Source: Fragilariopsis cylindrus CCMP1102
Taxonomy: Eukaryota > Bacillariophyta > Bacillariophyceae > Bacillariales > Bacillariaceae
Length of the DNA stretch: 64,000 nt
Reading direction: 5' to 3'
Assembly (NCBI GenBank): GCA_900095095.1
Contig: FMBT01000336.1
Span: 124,001-188,000, forward strand
The translations under genes were made by a program, and so were the position numbers. This document shows, piece after piece, positions 29,469-39,130 of this stretch. The stretch's first letter is position 1. Each line of letters starts with the position of its first letter. A model generated the notes under the pieces. The model was not told the origin of the DNA and ran no database searches. It was given only the letters and a program-made list of their open reading frames with translations.

Positions 29469-30914
29469 TCAATGCCTCCAACCTTTTTCGTGCCCATCTA
29501 CCATTTGTGGTTCAAGAAACCCACGAAATTGCACTACTTGTACTAGTGAACTATTTTGGTCGTAGCAAGTATCCTTTCGTGACGACGCAGTCGTCTGCGG
29601 TGGTAATTGCATAATAAGCCATCTTGCACCATAACCTTCACGTTGTCTTATTTCTAATACCCATGATTCGAATTCTTCATTTTTTTCATTTTTACTGTCA
29701 TCGTTGTGATTAGCAGTTTTGTTTTTGTAGTTTGACGGAGTGTTATTATTATTGTTATTGTTGTTGTTGTTGTTGTTGTTATTTTCGTTGTTGTTGATGC
29801 CACCAAAAGTATGACAATTAATCCAAATACATTCATTTAAAAGAAGATACAGTATGATACGTGTTTCTTTATTTTGTTTGGACGGATTTCCTGTTATAGT
29901 CGTCCCAAAAAAGGATGAATCCTTAATTGCACGATGTGAATGCTTTGATCGTGCTCGTGCAGCAACAGTTAATAATTGTTCTATGTTGTTGCTGTTGTTT
30001 GATTTTGATTTTGAATTCGACCTTGACTTCTTTTTGGATTTATTGGACGATGATACCGTTTTTCTCTTGTGGATACAATCTGCTGCCTCCATCAAAGATT
30101 TTCGTGATGGTATCATCATCAATCGTTTTTCTATTGGATTTATTGAACCGATTGTACTACGGATTCCTAATAGTCTTAATATTCCTTCATCACCAATCTG
30201 AGATAACCATAATCGAATCTCATTCACAGTTTTTGGTGGTCGTTGTAGTAGAGATAATCTTTCATCGTCACTTTTAGATTCGATACAATCCATCATGTGC
30301 CTATCGTTTGTTATTATTTCTCGGAAACCTATAGATTCTGCAGGAACTATCAAATATGACGACGAGGATAACGAGGAGGAAGATGACGATGACGACGAGC
30401 CCTTGCAATGATAATAGCGCTGATTCCAACGACATAATCTAAGAGCTAACTCCTTATAATATGGTCTCCTTGGAAGACCTTGGACTATCCATTTTAGTTC
30501 ATCAGCATCAGCTTCAGCATCAGTATCAGCATCGATATCGGTGTCGCTTTTTTCAAGATTTTCGTTATGATAATAATTGTCGAAATCATCATTGCCGTCA
30601 ATAATTGATTTGTCTTTTTTTCCTTTTAATAGCAGGATTTTTTTCACTTCTTTTGAATAATGATGATGCTTATTGTTGAATCTAAAATCATCCAACTTCA
30701 ATGACCACCAAACATGATGTATCCAATCATCGACGCTATTATCCTGATCATAATTATTCGCAGACGCGGCTGATTTTACTTCTTCTAGACAGCAACGGTT
30801 TTTGTTCCTGTTGTGACGGCTTGCATTATTACTATTATTAGTACTACCATTAGAAAGAGCAAATGGCGGAACAGCGAGGAAACAACAAGATAAAAAATTC
30901 GAAACGGATGACAT
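29469..30914 (-). CDS. Unknown protein with conserved C-terminal GFLEPQM...GHEKGWRH motif, 481 aa
   Basis: Single frame from ATG 30914. The first 20 residues (FLSCCFLAVPPFAL) are weakly signal-like. Ordered blocks are separated by N, S, D and K runs: WIHHVWWSLKLDDF near 65, ELKWIVQGLPRRPYYKELALRLCRWNQRYY near 140, a helical WLSQIGDEGILRLLGI near 235, and the C-terminal pair EGYGARWLIMQ and RGFLEPQMVDGHEKGWRH near 430-481. The last motif has the look of a short conserved eukaryotic/algal signature of unknown function, from memory and not checked. The protein stops directly after it. The poly-N block (about 375-395) is encoded by GTT/GTT-type repeats on the plus strand. Confidence 0.65.
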   Translation of the reverse strand: MSSVSNFLSCCFLAVPPFALSNGSTNNSNNASRHNRNKNRCCLEEVKSAASANNYDQDNSVDDWIHHVWWSLKLDDFRFNNKHHHYSKEVKKILLLKGKKDKSIIDGNDDFDNYYHNENLEKSDTDIDADTDAEADADELKWIVQGLPRRPYYKELALRLCRWNQRYYHCKGSSSSSSSSSLSSSSYLIVPAESIGFREIITNDRHMMDCIESKSDDERLSLLQRPPKTVNEIRLWLSQIGDEGILRLLGIRSTIGSINPIEKRLMMIPSRKSLMEAADCIHKRKTVSSSNKSKKKSRSNSKSKSNNSNNIEQLLTVAARARSKHSHRAIKDSSFFGTTITGNPSKQNKETRIILYLLLNECIWINCHTFGGINNNENNNNNNNNNNNNNNTPSNYKNKTANHNDDSKNEKNEEFESWVLEIRQREGYGARWLIMQLPPQTTASSRKDTCYDQNSSLVQVVQFRGFLEPQMVDGHEKGWRH

Positions 30915-31745
30915 ATTATATCATAGGCGATGTATGTGTCAGTATCAAGAGTCCCAAACAAGCTGGTGATAGTACACTTGTTCACATCCGATCAATCGGG
31001 ACGACGGTCTAGAATGATAATGTAGCTAACTTTGCTCTCGCAATAAATACAGATGGTAGTATGGAACAGGGGTCGTGTATGATGAAGTCTCTACAGTTCT
31101 CCTAATAAAAGGTAAAAGGTTGGAGGTATGGAGGTATAATCATGTACAGTATGTGCTAATAATGTAGTAAGTACTTTCATTAATCACGCACGTTGCTATG
31201 CGCGATTTTCTACGACTAGCTTAGTCGTAATTTTGAACAAGCTGCGTCGATGGAAGCTCGTAGCCAATCATCAAGGTGAATTTCACCACAAATACTATAA
31301 AACTGACACAATCGTGTGACCAAGAGAGAGCGAAGCGTAGTTAAACTTGTGTGCATTTAATGCGCTTTTCGAATTATTTGCCACGACAGACAGATGAACA
31401 AGTTGGTCCCTGAGCTGCTGCTGAGCTGCTGTTGAGCGTCTTGACGTGATCACAAACTCGGTCACGACCCAAAAGACAAACAGACAAACAAACTAACTAA
31501 CAGAAGAACCTGCAACTACACGGCGAGTCAACAGCAGCCACACAAGAAAAAAAAGGAGAAAGCAAAGCCATCCTCTACTTGTGGGAGTACAGTAGCACAT
31601 CATACCGAAACGATCAAGCAGCGCATCAGAATACTAAAAAAGTGTCACGTATCAAACAAATAATGATTGATAGATAACAGCGGCTCATAAAAATAATTCG
31701 CTATATTCATTCGTTCGATTCATCACAATAAATCACAACTATCAA
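30915..31745. other. Divergent intergenic region
   Basis: About 830 bp between divergent genes. It contains a perfect 8 bp-stem hairpin TACGACTA-GCT-TAGTCGTA (31211-31229) and GCTGCTGAG-type simple sequence near 31410. Two TACWGTA heptamers (31145, 31588). No coding sequence seen. Confidence 0.5.
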
Positions 31746-32864
31746 ATGAAAAACATACAACTAGTACCATTAACATTATCGCACTACAAGTATAAGTACA
31801 GCATGATCGTCCTATTCTACTCCTGCATCTTTCTTAGTATTATGTTCGCTAGCAACAATTCAGCACCAGTAAGTGTTGTTACTGCGTTCACTACTACTAC
31901 ATCAGCTACTGTTGGTGGTAGAGGACACGGCGGCGTAGTAGTTACAAAGGATAAATTATCATCAATGTTCATGTTACCAAATAATACAGAGCCCAAACAA
32001 TCATTCATTACAGCTACAGCAGCAACAGCTACTGATACTTTTTTAGTCGATGAACAACGACATCGAGAAGAGGATACGATTGAATTTATTTCTCAAGAGA
32101 ATAATACAAAAATGAACTTTAATGCTATTTTGAATACCGCAATTATAGTTGCAATTGCATTTGGTGCATTAAATCATATTACTGCAATTGATACAAGTAT
32201 TATGAGAGGTTGGTCGCTAGAAGAAACAGCAATTCGAATTCCACATGATATATGGAATAGTTATAGTTCCGTATTAAGTACACATCCAATCCAAACAAAG
32301 GCAGTAACAAGTGCAACTGTTTATACGATCGGTGATTTAATAGCACAACGAACAGAAGGTTCATCTATAAGTGAAATTGATTTACTAAGAACGTTACGAT
32401 CATTATTGGCTGGATTAATTGGACATGGCCCCTTATCACATATTTGGTATAATGTTAGTGATGAATTATTTACAAATGTATTACATTTACCAACTAATAT
32501 ATGGGGAACAGGTGTTAAGATTGTCATCGATCAAACAACATGGGGACCAATATGGAATAATACATATATACTTTTGTTGGGTATAATGAAATTTCAAAAA
32601 CCAAAAGATATTGGTGCTGAAATGAAACGAACAACAATCCCTTTATTGAAAAGTGGACTAAAACTTTGGCCGTTAGCACATTGTGTTACATATGGATTAA
32701 TACCAAAAGAAAATCGGTTACTTTGGGTGGACCTTGTTGAAATTATATGGGTAACAATTTTAGCGTCCACAGCAGCAGCAGGTCCAGATGGAACAGTAGA
32801 AGGAACTGTAACTAATAATGATGGTGATGGTAGTAGTGGTAACGAGAAAATAATGAGTGCATAA
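31746..32864 (+). CDS. Mpv17/PMP22-family membrane protein, plastid-type presequence, 372 aa
   Basis: Residues about 175-345 match the Mpv17/PMP22 family: THPIQTKAVTSATVYTIGD (compare the P-T-A-GD start), GHGPLSHIWYN, GVKIVIDQTTWGPIWN, KSGLKLWPLAHCVTYGLIPKENRLLWVD and a final EIIWVTILAS. Family members are four-helix proteins of organelle inner or single membranes; some form channels, and the transported species is unsettled. The N-terminus has a hydrophobic signal helix (20-36) then VVTAFTTT, a plastid-type A|F site at 47/48, so the protein may sit in a plastid membrane rather than in mitochondria or peroxisomes. A further hydrophobic segment (LNTAIIVAIAFGALNH) precedes the family domain. 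Intronless. Confidence 0.85.
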   Translation: MKNIQLVPLTLSHYKYKYSMIVLFYSCIFLSIMFASNNSAPVSVVTAFTTTTSATVGGRGHGGVVVTKDKLSSMFMLPNNTEPKQSFITATAATATDTFLVDEQRHREEDTIEFISQENNTKMNFNAILNTAIIVAIAFGALNHITAIDTSIMRGWSLEETAIRIPHDIWNSYSSVLSTHPIQTKAVTSATVYTIGDLIAQRTEGSSISEIDLLRTLRSLLAGLIGHGPLSHIWYNVSDELFTNVLHLPTNIWGTGVKIVIDQTTWGPIWNNTYILLLGIMKFQKPKDIGAEMKRTTIPLLKSGLKLWPLAHCVTYGLIPKENRLLWVDLVEIIWVTILASTAAAGPDGTVEGTVTNNDGDGSSGNEKIMSA

Positions 32865-33764
32865 TGAAGAATAGATTGTGCCATCCCTTCTTTGACAGGT
32901 ATTCATAACTTACCATCGTTTTGAATTGAAGATCATAACCTGTTTCATCCAGATGCAAACAAAACAAAACAGAATAAAACAAAAGAGAATAGAACAAAAT
33001 AGGATCGATGAATGCAGACAATGAGATAAATAGATAGATACAATGTACTACTAATAGAAAGATTTAATCAAAATAGATTGAGTTTAATGTCTATTACAAA
33101 TAGAAAATTTTAATCTAATAATTTAATTAGATATCCCACAACCGGTACACAACAAAATGTATATAAAAACAACACATACCTAGTGGATCTAAACAACAAC
33201 GTTGATTCTTATCCATTTTTCTATGAATTTTGTATACAGTACAGGATTAATTAAATCTTTTGCCTGTGAACCTAACATCAAATCTTGCATGATTATCGAT
33301 CGAATTCAAACATATTCGAACATCATAGTAAGAATGAATCGAATCAATCAATCATCTTTTACCGTACTATTCTCAAAAAAAAATTAACACAGCATTTTTA
33401 AAACACAGGAAATCATCATCTTCCTGCGAGCGCGAGTTTTTTGTTTTTATCGCCGAATGGCGCGACGAAATAACCGATAGTGAGTGAGGTTCTTTGTATC
33501 TGAAGCACAAAGACGCCAAATAATAATAATAAGAAAAATAATGCAACAATCGCCTTAAAAATCTAAAATCTAAAATTGAAAAGGAATGAGCAAGAAAACA
33601 ACAACACGGTACAATTGTTCCGAAGTCAATCAATTATTAATCAACCAACTAACGTAAAGTCTCCGGCAATAGAGTAAACATATAACAACAACAACAACAA
33701 ACGTAGGGCAACAATCTATAGTTTTAATTAATTGATAAAGAAAAGAAAAGAAGGAAAGAAAAAA
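32865..33764. other. Intergenic region
   Basis: 900 bp, AT-rich, with a CAACAA run near 33690 just before the next gene. The frame feeding the next gene begins at a TTG and is not counted as coding before 33765. No gene recognised. Confidence 0.5.
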
Positions 33765-34532
33765 ATGGCGGCTATCTTATGTACAACGATTGGTGAATTA
33801 ATTTCAACAGCATGTAAGGCATTGACAATCCCATGCAGAGCATGTGGTGCCGGTTGTGATAAATTAGGTGAATTGATGTGTACACCATTTATGCCATATT
33901 TAGTGGTTACGTTCTTTTTAAATACACCCGCTGTTGTGTATGCAATCAAATCTTATCAAAGTTGGAATTGTGGTGGTTACTCCTATAAGTTATTCCGTTG
34001 GTTAATTATCAATGCTATTTTATCAGTTATCCATATGATAGCAGCATTTTACATTGTTAATTTAATCCGTGAAGAAAAACCATTGTCACCGTTACCAATA
34101 ACATCATCAACAGCAACAGGAGCTTCCCAACCAACTTTTATGGCTACTACAGGTACAGCAACACCAACGTCTGAACCGACTACTACGTATCAAAATGCTG
34201 GCAATAATAGTAATAATAGTAATACCTCTAGTAATTTCATCGCCGATTCATCGTATGATGTACCGGGTGGACCGAATAGCTTCCAACGGATTAAGCATGT
34301 ATTATGTTATGATAAGGGTATGGCAGTTTATATTGTTATATTCTTATTTTGGATTGTTTGGTTAGCAATTGGTGTTAGTCGACGATTGTCTTACGATAAT
34401 GATGGTGATTATGATTATGATGACGGATGTAGTGATTTAACACGATACATGAATGCTGCGATTGCAATTGGATATGTTTGGATGGCACTTGTTGGTACAG
34501 CATTTTGTTGTTCATTAATTTGTCGACGTTAA
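33765..34532 (+). CDS. Four-helix membrane protein of unknown family, 255 aa
   Basis: Start chosen at ATG 33765 (AAAAAATGGCG, good eukaryotic context); upstream codons in frame begin with TTG only. The N-terminal 35 residues are Cys-rich (MAAILCTTIGELISTACKAL then PCRACGAGCDKL). Four hydrophobic segments follow at about 45-60, 80-100, 183-200 and 228-248, with a polar T/S/N loop of about 70 residues between helices 2 and 3 and a short acidic Y/D loop between 3 and 4. It ends CSLICRR, a basic, Cys-containing tail. The pattern (Cys-rich N-terminus, four helices) is loosely like small tetraspan proteins, but no CCG motif is present, so I do not call it a tetraspanin. Function unknown. Confidence 0.7.
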   Translation: MAAILCTTIGELISTACKALTIPCRACGAGCDKLGELMCTPFMPYLVVTFFLNTPAVVYAIKSYQSWNCGGYSYKLFRWLIINAILSVIHMIAAFYIVNLIREEKPLSPLPITSSTATGASQPTFMATTGTATPTSEPTTTYQNAGNNSNNSNTSSNFIADSSYDVPGGPNSFQRIKHVLCYDKGMAVYIVIFLFWIVWLAIGVSRRLSYDNDGDYDYDDGCSDLTRYMNAAIAIGYVWMALVGTAFCCSLICRR

Positions 34533-34912
34533 AACTATTAGAAAAAAAGGTAGAAAATCTAACGTTATTGTTTAATATTATAAAAGAAGATAACAAGAAG
34601 GATGATATTATGAATAGATAGTGGGTGGAGGGTGGAAGGAAACGATAGAGAGAGAGAGAGAAAGAAAGCGTTGATGAATAAAATCAAATAAGGTTGTTAT
34701 TATGTGTGTATATTATTTGTCTTTTAAAACCAAACTTAGACAACTTACTTTGGACTATTTCTATACACAGCCATCATGCGCAGTGGTAGGAGGAAAACAT
34801 ACGTCACCTTTTGCATGCCTTTGCTACCATGGACTATGGTAATAATATAAATATATAATTCAAAAACTTCTGACTATGTGACAGCTCGCTAAGACCACTA
34901 CAAGTGGATAAA

Positions 34913-35043
34913 GATGCGGCACCCATGAGTGAGGGGGTACGACTACTATCTCGGATGAGATAAATCTCGTAAGAGATAGCACCTATCTAAGTTGAGAACA
35001 CCCGCATCCCTGTTAGGAGATACCCTCTAGCTCCTGAAGGAGC
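34913..35043. ncRNA. Candidate structured RNA or repeat-derived element
   Basis: A 7 bp helix GATGCGG (34913-34919) / CCGCATC (35002-35008) encloses a long hairpin: CTATCTC (34946-34952) pairs with GAGATAG (34973-34979), and inside it GAGAT pairs with ATCTC around a two-base loop. A third hairpin GCTCC-TGAA-GGAGC follows at 35030-35043. The strand of transcription, if any, is unknown. It could equally be part of a solo LTR or SINE. Confidence 0.3.
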
Positions 35044-35606
35044 ACATTTGCCTCTGTGTGTAGGACTTATTATTGCACAAGGCAGTTGAATGAATATGAA
35101 ACGCTAGCAATTGAAGCACCCAAAGAGCACTATTACTCTTTTTCGATACTTTCTATCTAGTCCCATCACCTGTCATAGAGAGACATCAAACACCTAGTCC
35201 TTTGGAAATGTGTTTGTATATTTGCGTCTTGCAGTCCCGATAGGGTGGGTTGTACCGGCAACATAGATAGCCTACGCAATAAGGTTACACAGCACAGGTA
35301 ACTAGGGAATAAACAACTTATCAGATCAGTTAAGAAACGGTTGTAAATTCCGAGTGGGCATATTCACAAGTGAGTACACTTCAGAGTGTTGAATAAAACC
35401 GGTGTCAAAAGTACATATGTCTATCAGCCCCTTAAAACCCATCTAATCTAAAAGAATTAAAATAAAAATAAAATAACAATAACTCCGAAGCGACGTCTGC
35501 AAGTATGTGTTGAGTCGCGCGTGGAACGTGCGCGTATAGACAGACAGACTAAACGGTATTGACCATTCAAACTGAAGAACATGCGCGAGCTTCCACTATT
35601 GTTCTT

Positions 35607-35735
35607 TTGACGTGCCCCTTGTAGACTAAAGCTGAGAGATGCAATTCGCTGTTGTTCTTACACCACCAACACGAACTCTCATTCAGAACGATGACATTCC
35701 CCCGTGTTATTTTGATATGCCCCTTGTTACTAAAG
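35607..35735. repeat. Degenerate ~104 bp two-copy repeat
   Basis: TTTGACGTGCCCCTTGTAG..CTAAAG at 35607-35631 and TTTGATATGCCCCTTGTTA.CTAAAG at 35711-35735, each preceded by a GAAC...GTT-type stretch. This indicates an old tandem duplication. Confidence 0.5.
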
Positions 35736-36282
35736 GTATAATTATATTATATTCGCTATCACACATGCATCTGTCATTGAATAACAACGTCAGTTAGTTA
35801 GTATTCACTTCAAAACACCCACCCTCCATTCTATGATGTGGTATCGGTAGCACCTCACTCTCATCACACGACTAACTAAATAATAGTCGCTAGTCTCTAA
35901 CAAACTTACTTAATCCGTAGCAAAAAGTAGTTGCGTGATACTTTTATCGTAAGTAATCGTCCTCATTTCAATCTAAAAAGCACATCACATCTTTCGCTAC
36001 AGTATTCTTCTTCATAAACAGCTGTTACTGTATCTATCATCACAACGGCGGTTCCTGCAGGTAGTGTTTTTCCCCTCTCATTATTATCATTCTTATACTT
36101 TTTCCTATTGAATACTAGACCGCTACTACCTACTGTACGGTACGGTACAAAACGAAACAAAACGAAACGCGATACTCTCAGCATTTCGTTTCGAAAGATT
36201 GTAATTGTTTTACGAGCCGAGCACACAAAGCAGGTAAAAGAATCTGAATCTTTGCTATTAAGATACACAGTAAATAAATGAA

Positions 36283-38394
36283 ATGATGTCACGACAACAT
36301 CAACAACAACAACACAGCGTCCATAACAGCGATGGTGTTACTGCTACTGCTACTGATACTCCAACAAATGCAGAAGCAATCGAAAAATTATGGGCCAAAG
36401 AAAGATATGAAATGTCATATGGTGATCGAGAGGCATCGAGTTATGAATTACATGGTGTTGTATCACGTGCTATTGTTGAAACACCAGAACTTATATCAAA
36501 TGCCTTACAAGATTTTGATAATGAATTGAAGAAGTTAGCAATCTATAGTAGTAATAACAGTCAGTCCTCATCATGCTCATCATGTTCATCATCATCACCA
36601 CATCATGCAAATAATACGTATATACAATCATCAACATTTCGATTACGTTTCTTGCGGTCTGAACTATTCGACATCAAAAAATCAGTGAAACGATATTGTA
36701 TCTGTATTGACTTATTAGTAGAATATTTTGGGGATTATGCATTGCAACGACAATTATTTCTATCTGATTTAAATAAAGAGGAGATGAAAATATTGAAGGA
36801 TGGTACATTGCAAATATTACCAAGTCGGGACACATTAGGGCGTCGAATTATGGTCTTTATTGGTAATTGTGGCGGAGATCCACAACAAAGTTGGAAACAA
36901 CAAAGTTTGAATAAGGTTGGTTTATTTTTGATATTTCAAATATTAGCAGAAGATATAACCACACAACGCAATGGTATTGTATCAATACATATAATACATG
37001 ATGGTATGGATATACATGCACGAATGAACAGTAGTGAAAATGGTGGACCAGAACAATATCGTCAATTTCTTACAAAAGTTTTATATGGTGCACCATGTCG
37101 TTGGTCAGGGTTACATATATGTTTTCAATCATCATCATCAAATGATAATGATGATAACAGTAGTAGTAGTAATAGTAATAATGGGGATGGATTTATTATG
37201 AGAAACATTATTAGACCATTGTTCTTATTTATTATTGGTAAACCAGGACGGAAGGTACTTAGGATACATTCAGGTTCATCAATTGAATGTGAATACAGTT
37301 TGAAATCATTTGGTATACAAGTTGATGATATACCATTAACACATACAGGAACTGTGAAATTAAAAAATCATAGTAGATGGATTAAAGTACGATCTATAAT
37401 GGATAAATTTATAAAAGAACAGGCGAGCAGTGTTGCTAATGCTAATTGGAATTCGAACGCTAATTGGAATTCGAATGCTAATGCTAATTCGAATGCTAAT
37501 GCTAATGCTAATGCTAATGCTAATGCTAATGCTAATTCGAATGCTAATGCTAATGCTAATGCTAATGCTAATTCGAATAATTATCAATATTATTACAGTA
37601 TTGAAAATACAATCATACCATTTCCAAAAATACAATGTCCAGAAGTACACTGTGTACTATTTCGTAAAAATGGTGTTGCTTGGGAACATCCTGGTAATAT
37701 TAAATTTCGTGCATTTTTACAAGAATTAGATAATAGGATTGCAGAAAGCATCAAACAGTCAGAACAAACATTATCAGAAATGCAATCAGACACGGCGCAA
37801 TCGCAATCAGAAACAGAAACAATAACAACAGAAAACTTAAATACTAATACTGATACTGCTACTACAATGGCAATGGCAATGTCATTAGGGATGAGTACGG
37901 ATGAGCATATTGGATATATTTTACAGGAAGCTATTCTACATGGATTTTCATTTTTAATGTATGATGAAAAGAATCATTGGTATATAGAATTAAAAGAAGA
38001 AGATGAATTACGAAAACAATTAAGATCAGCATTACGTGGACATCGTAGACGACGTACTCGAGTACAAACTTACAACAATACTGATAATATGTTGTTTATG
38101 CAAATACAAATCGGTAACAAAAATAGTAATAATAATATTAATGACGATATTCCAGACAACAACAGCAGCAACAACATCCACAACGACGACGCAACCATGA
38201 TGGACATTGATACCACTACCAAATCCAGCAACAATTACAGCAGCAACAGTGTCAGCCATCAGTACAACAATAGCAACAGCAATAGCAACGGCAACAGCAA
38301 TATGATGGATTTTGACATGATCGAACCAAATCTGGTAGTTTTCACGAATATGGATGGGAAACGTCGTAGGACTAAATGTTGCCGAATTCCGTAA
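36283..38394 (+). CDS. CRAL-TRIO (Sec14-like) protein with DUF6824-like domain, 703 aa
   Basis: Residues about 115-290 resemble diatom CRAL-TRIO proteins: RFLRSELFDIKKSVKRY, a helix with LLVEYFGDYALQRQLFLSDL, then DTLGRRIMVFIGN and a helical block with YRQFLTKVLYGAPCRWSGLH. CRAL-TRIO domains bind small lipids or hydrophobic ligands. After a poly(A-N) linker (about 386-433, encoded by a GCTAAT hexamer repeat) comes CVLFRKNGVAWEHPGNIKFR (about 460-480), resembling the HPGN(R/K)-(F/Y)R core of the diatom-enriched DUF6824, often linked to DNA-binding-like proteins. The C-terminal third is N/S/D-rich with a basic KRRRTK end. No targeting signal. Two adjacent ATGs; the first is used. Domain calls are by eye, the second weaker. 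Confidence 0.7.
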   Translation: MMSRQHQQQQHSVHNSDGVTATATDTPTNAEAIEKLWAKERYEMSYGDREASSYELHGVVSRAIVETPELISNALQDFDNELKKLAIYSSNNSQSSSCSSCSSSSPHHANNTYIQSSTFRLRFLRSELFDIKKSVKRYCICIDLLVEYFGDYALQRQLFLSDLNKEEMKILKDGTLQILPSRDTLGRRIMVFIGNCGGDPQQSWKQQSLNKVGLFLIFQILAEDITTQRNGIVSIHIIHDGMDIHARMNSSENGGPEQYRQFLTKVLYGAPCRWSGLHICFQSSSSNDNDDNSSSSNSNNGDGFIMRNIIRPLFLFIIGKPGRKVLRIHSGSSIECEYSLKSFGIQVDDIPLTHTGTVKLKNHSRWIKVRSIMDKFIKEQASSVANANWNSNANWNSNANANSNANANANANANANANSNANANANANANSNNYQYYYSIENTIIPFPKIQCPEVHCVLFRKNGVAWEHPGNIKFRAFLQELDNRIAESIKQSEQTLSEMQSDTAQSQSETETITTENLNTNTDTATTMAMAMSLGMSTDEHIGYILQEAILHGFSFLMYDEKNHWYIELKEEDELRKQLRSALRGHRRRRTRVQTYNNTDNMLFMQIQIGNKNSNNNINDDIPDNNSSNNIHNDDATMMDIDTTTKSSNNYSSNSVSHQYNNSNSNSNGNSNMMDFDMIEPNLVVFTNMDGKRRRTKCCRIP
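37435..37579 (+). repeat. GCTAAT hexanucleotide minisatellite inside coding sequence
   Basis: About 24 units of GCTAAT/TCGAAT-type hexamers encode (Ala/Ser-Asn) repeats with occasional Trp-Asn-Ser-Asn units. The repeat stays in frame and links the CRAL-TRIO and DUF6824-like parts. Likely length-polymorphic. Confidence 0.9.
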
Positions 38395-39130
38395 GACAAA
38401 ATAGACCTTATACACCATGCATATATTGGATCATTCCTAAAATTAAAATCTATAATAGTAAATAATGTTGACAGGATATTCAATTACCTTGGGAAGCATA
38501 AGATTTGGCTTTTAAATAAAAATGACAGAAATGGTACTGTTTCTGCCTTCAAGTAGTATTCTTTTTAATAAAGAAAAATTAACACCACAATAATAATACG
38601 ATGTATCTTGCTTAGTTTACTACTTCAAGAAGTATTATGAGAACTACTTGTATTGTATCTTTTTTAACTTCTCTTCCGCCCCTGCATTTTCCATCAGATT
38701 AGTACAGTACCACATTCGCCATTCTTTTTCAGCAATTCATCGTGACCATCAATCTCCATATCACACTCCTCATGGGGAATAACTTCAATAACGGGGGTGC
38801 GTGCGTCACTGCGCGATTTCGATTTTCCCTATGAATGTACCCCCAAATAAGGAAATTTTACCAAATAACGTGAAAAGACTAAATCATGTCTAGATAAAAT
38901 AAATATTCTAACCCCGTTTGAAATACAGCCAAAACGAGCAGATCGACTCAATTAAATCATATCCTAATAAGAAATATTCTAACCCCGTTTGAAATACAGC
39001 CAAAACGAGCAGAACCGACTCAATTAAATCATGAATGGATGATATTTTCAGAATCACCATAGAAATACGGTCTATAGTGTTTTGAATTTATTGTATTTTC
39101 CTGTATTGTATTGTATTGTACACATCATCA
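38395..39130. other. Convergent intergenic region
   Basis: About 740 bp between converging genes. Contains the ~72 bp tandem duplication at 38881-39024 and a TTGTATTG repeat near 39095. No coding sequence seen. Confidence 0.5.
38881..39024. repeat. Two-copy ~72 bp tandem duplication
   Basis: Each copy contains ATATTCTAACCCCGTTTGAA, ATACAGCCAAAACGAGCAGA and GACTCAATTAAATCAT. The copies differ by a few substitutions and a small indel in the CTAGATAAAAT/CCTAATAAG stretch. Confidence 0.8.

Larger units (their letters stand above)
34533..36282. other. Long gene-free region with structured sequence
   Basis: 1.75 kb without a credible protein gene. 34650-34665 is a GA microsatellite. 34880-35450 has a more balanced composition than surrounding DNA and nested inverted repeats (see the separate entry). 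35600-35735 holds a two-copy degenerate repeat with TTTGACGTGCCCCTTGTAG and TTTGATATGCCCCTTGTTA. 36120-36180 holds GGTACGGTAC and CGAAACAAAA simple repeats upstream of the next gene. Confidence 0.5.

Noticed and set aside
33732-33764. Eleven-residue basic extension of the four-helix membrane protein
   Set aside because: Starts at TTG in a purine-rich leader; ATG at 33765 has good context.
34946-34979. Possible hammerhead ribozyme core (CGGATGAG...CTCGTAAG resembles CTGATGAG...CTCGAAA)
   Set aside because: Two invariant core bases differ, and the flanking strands pair with each other, giving a simple hairpin with an internal loop rather than a three-way junction.
34880-35420. Solo LTR with TGTGACAG...TACA ends
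   Set aside because: No convincing flanking duplication could be found by eye; kept only as an alternative for the structured region.
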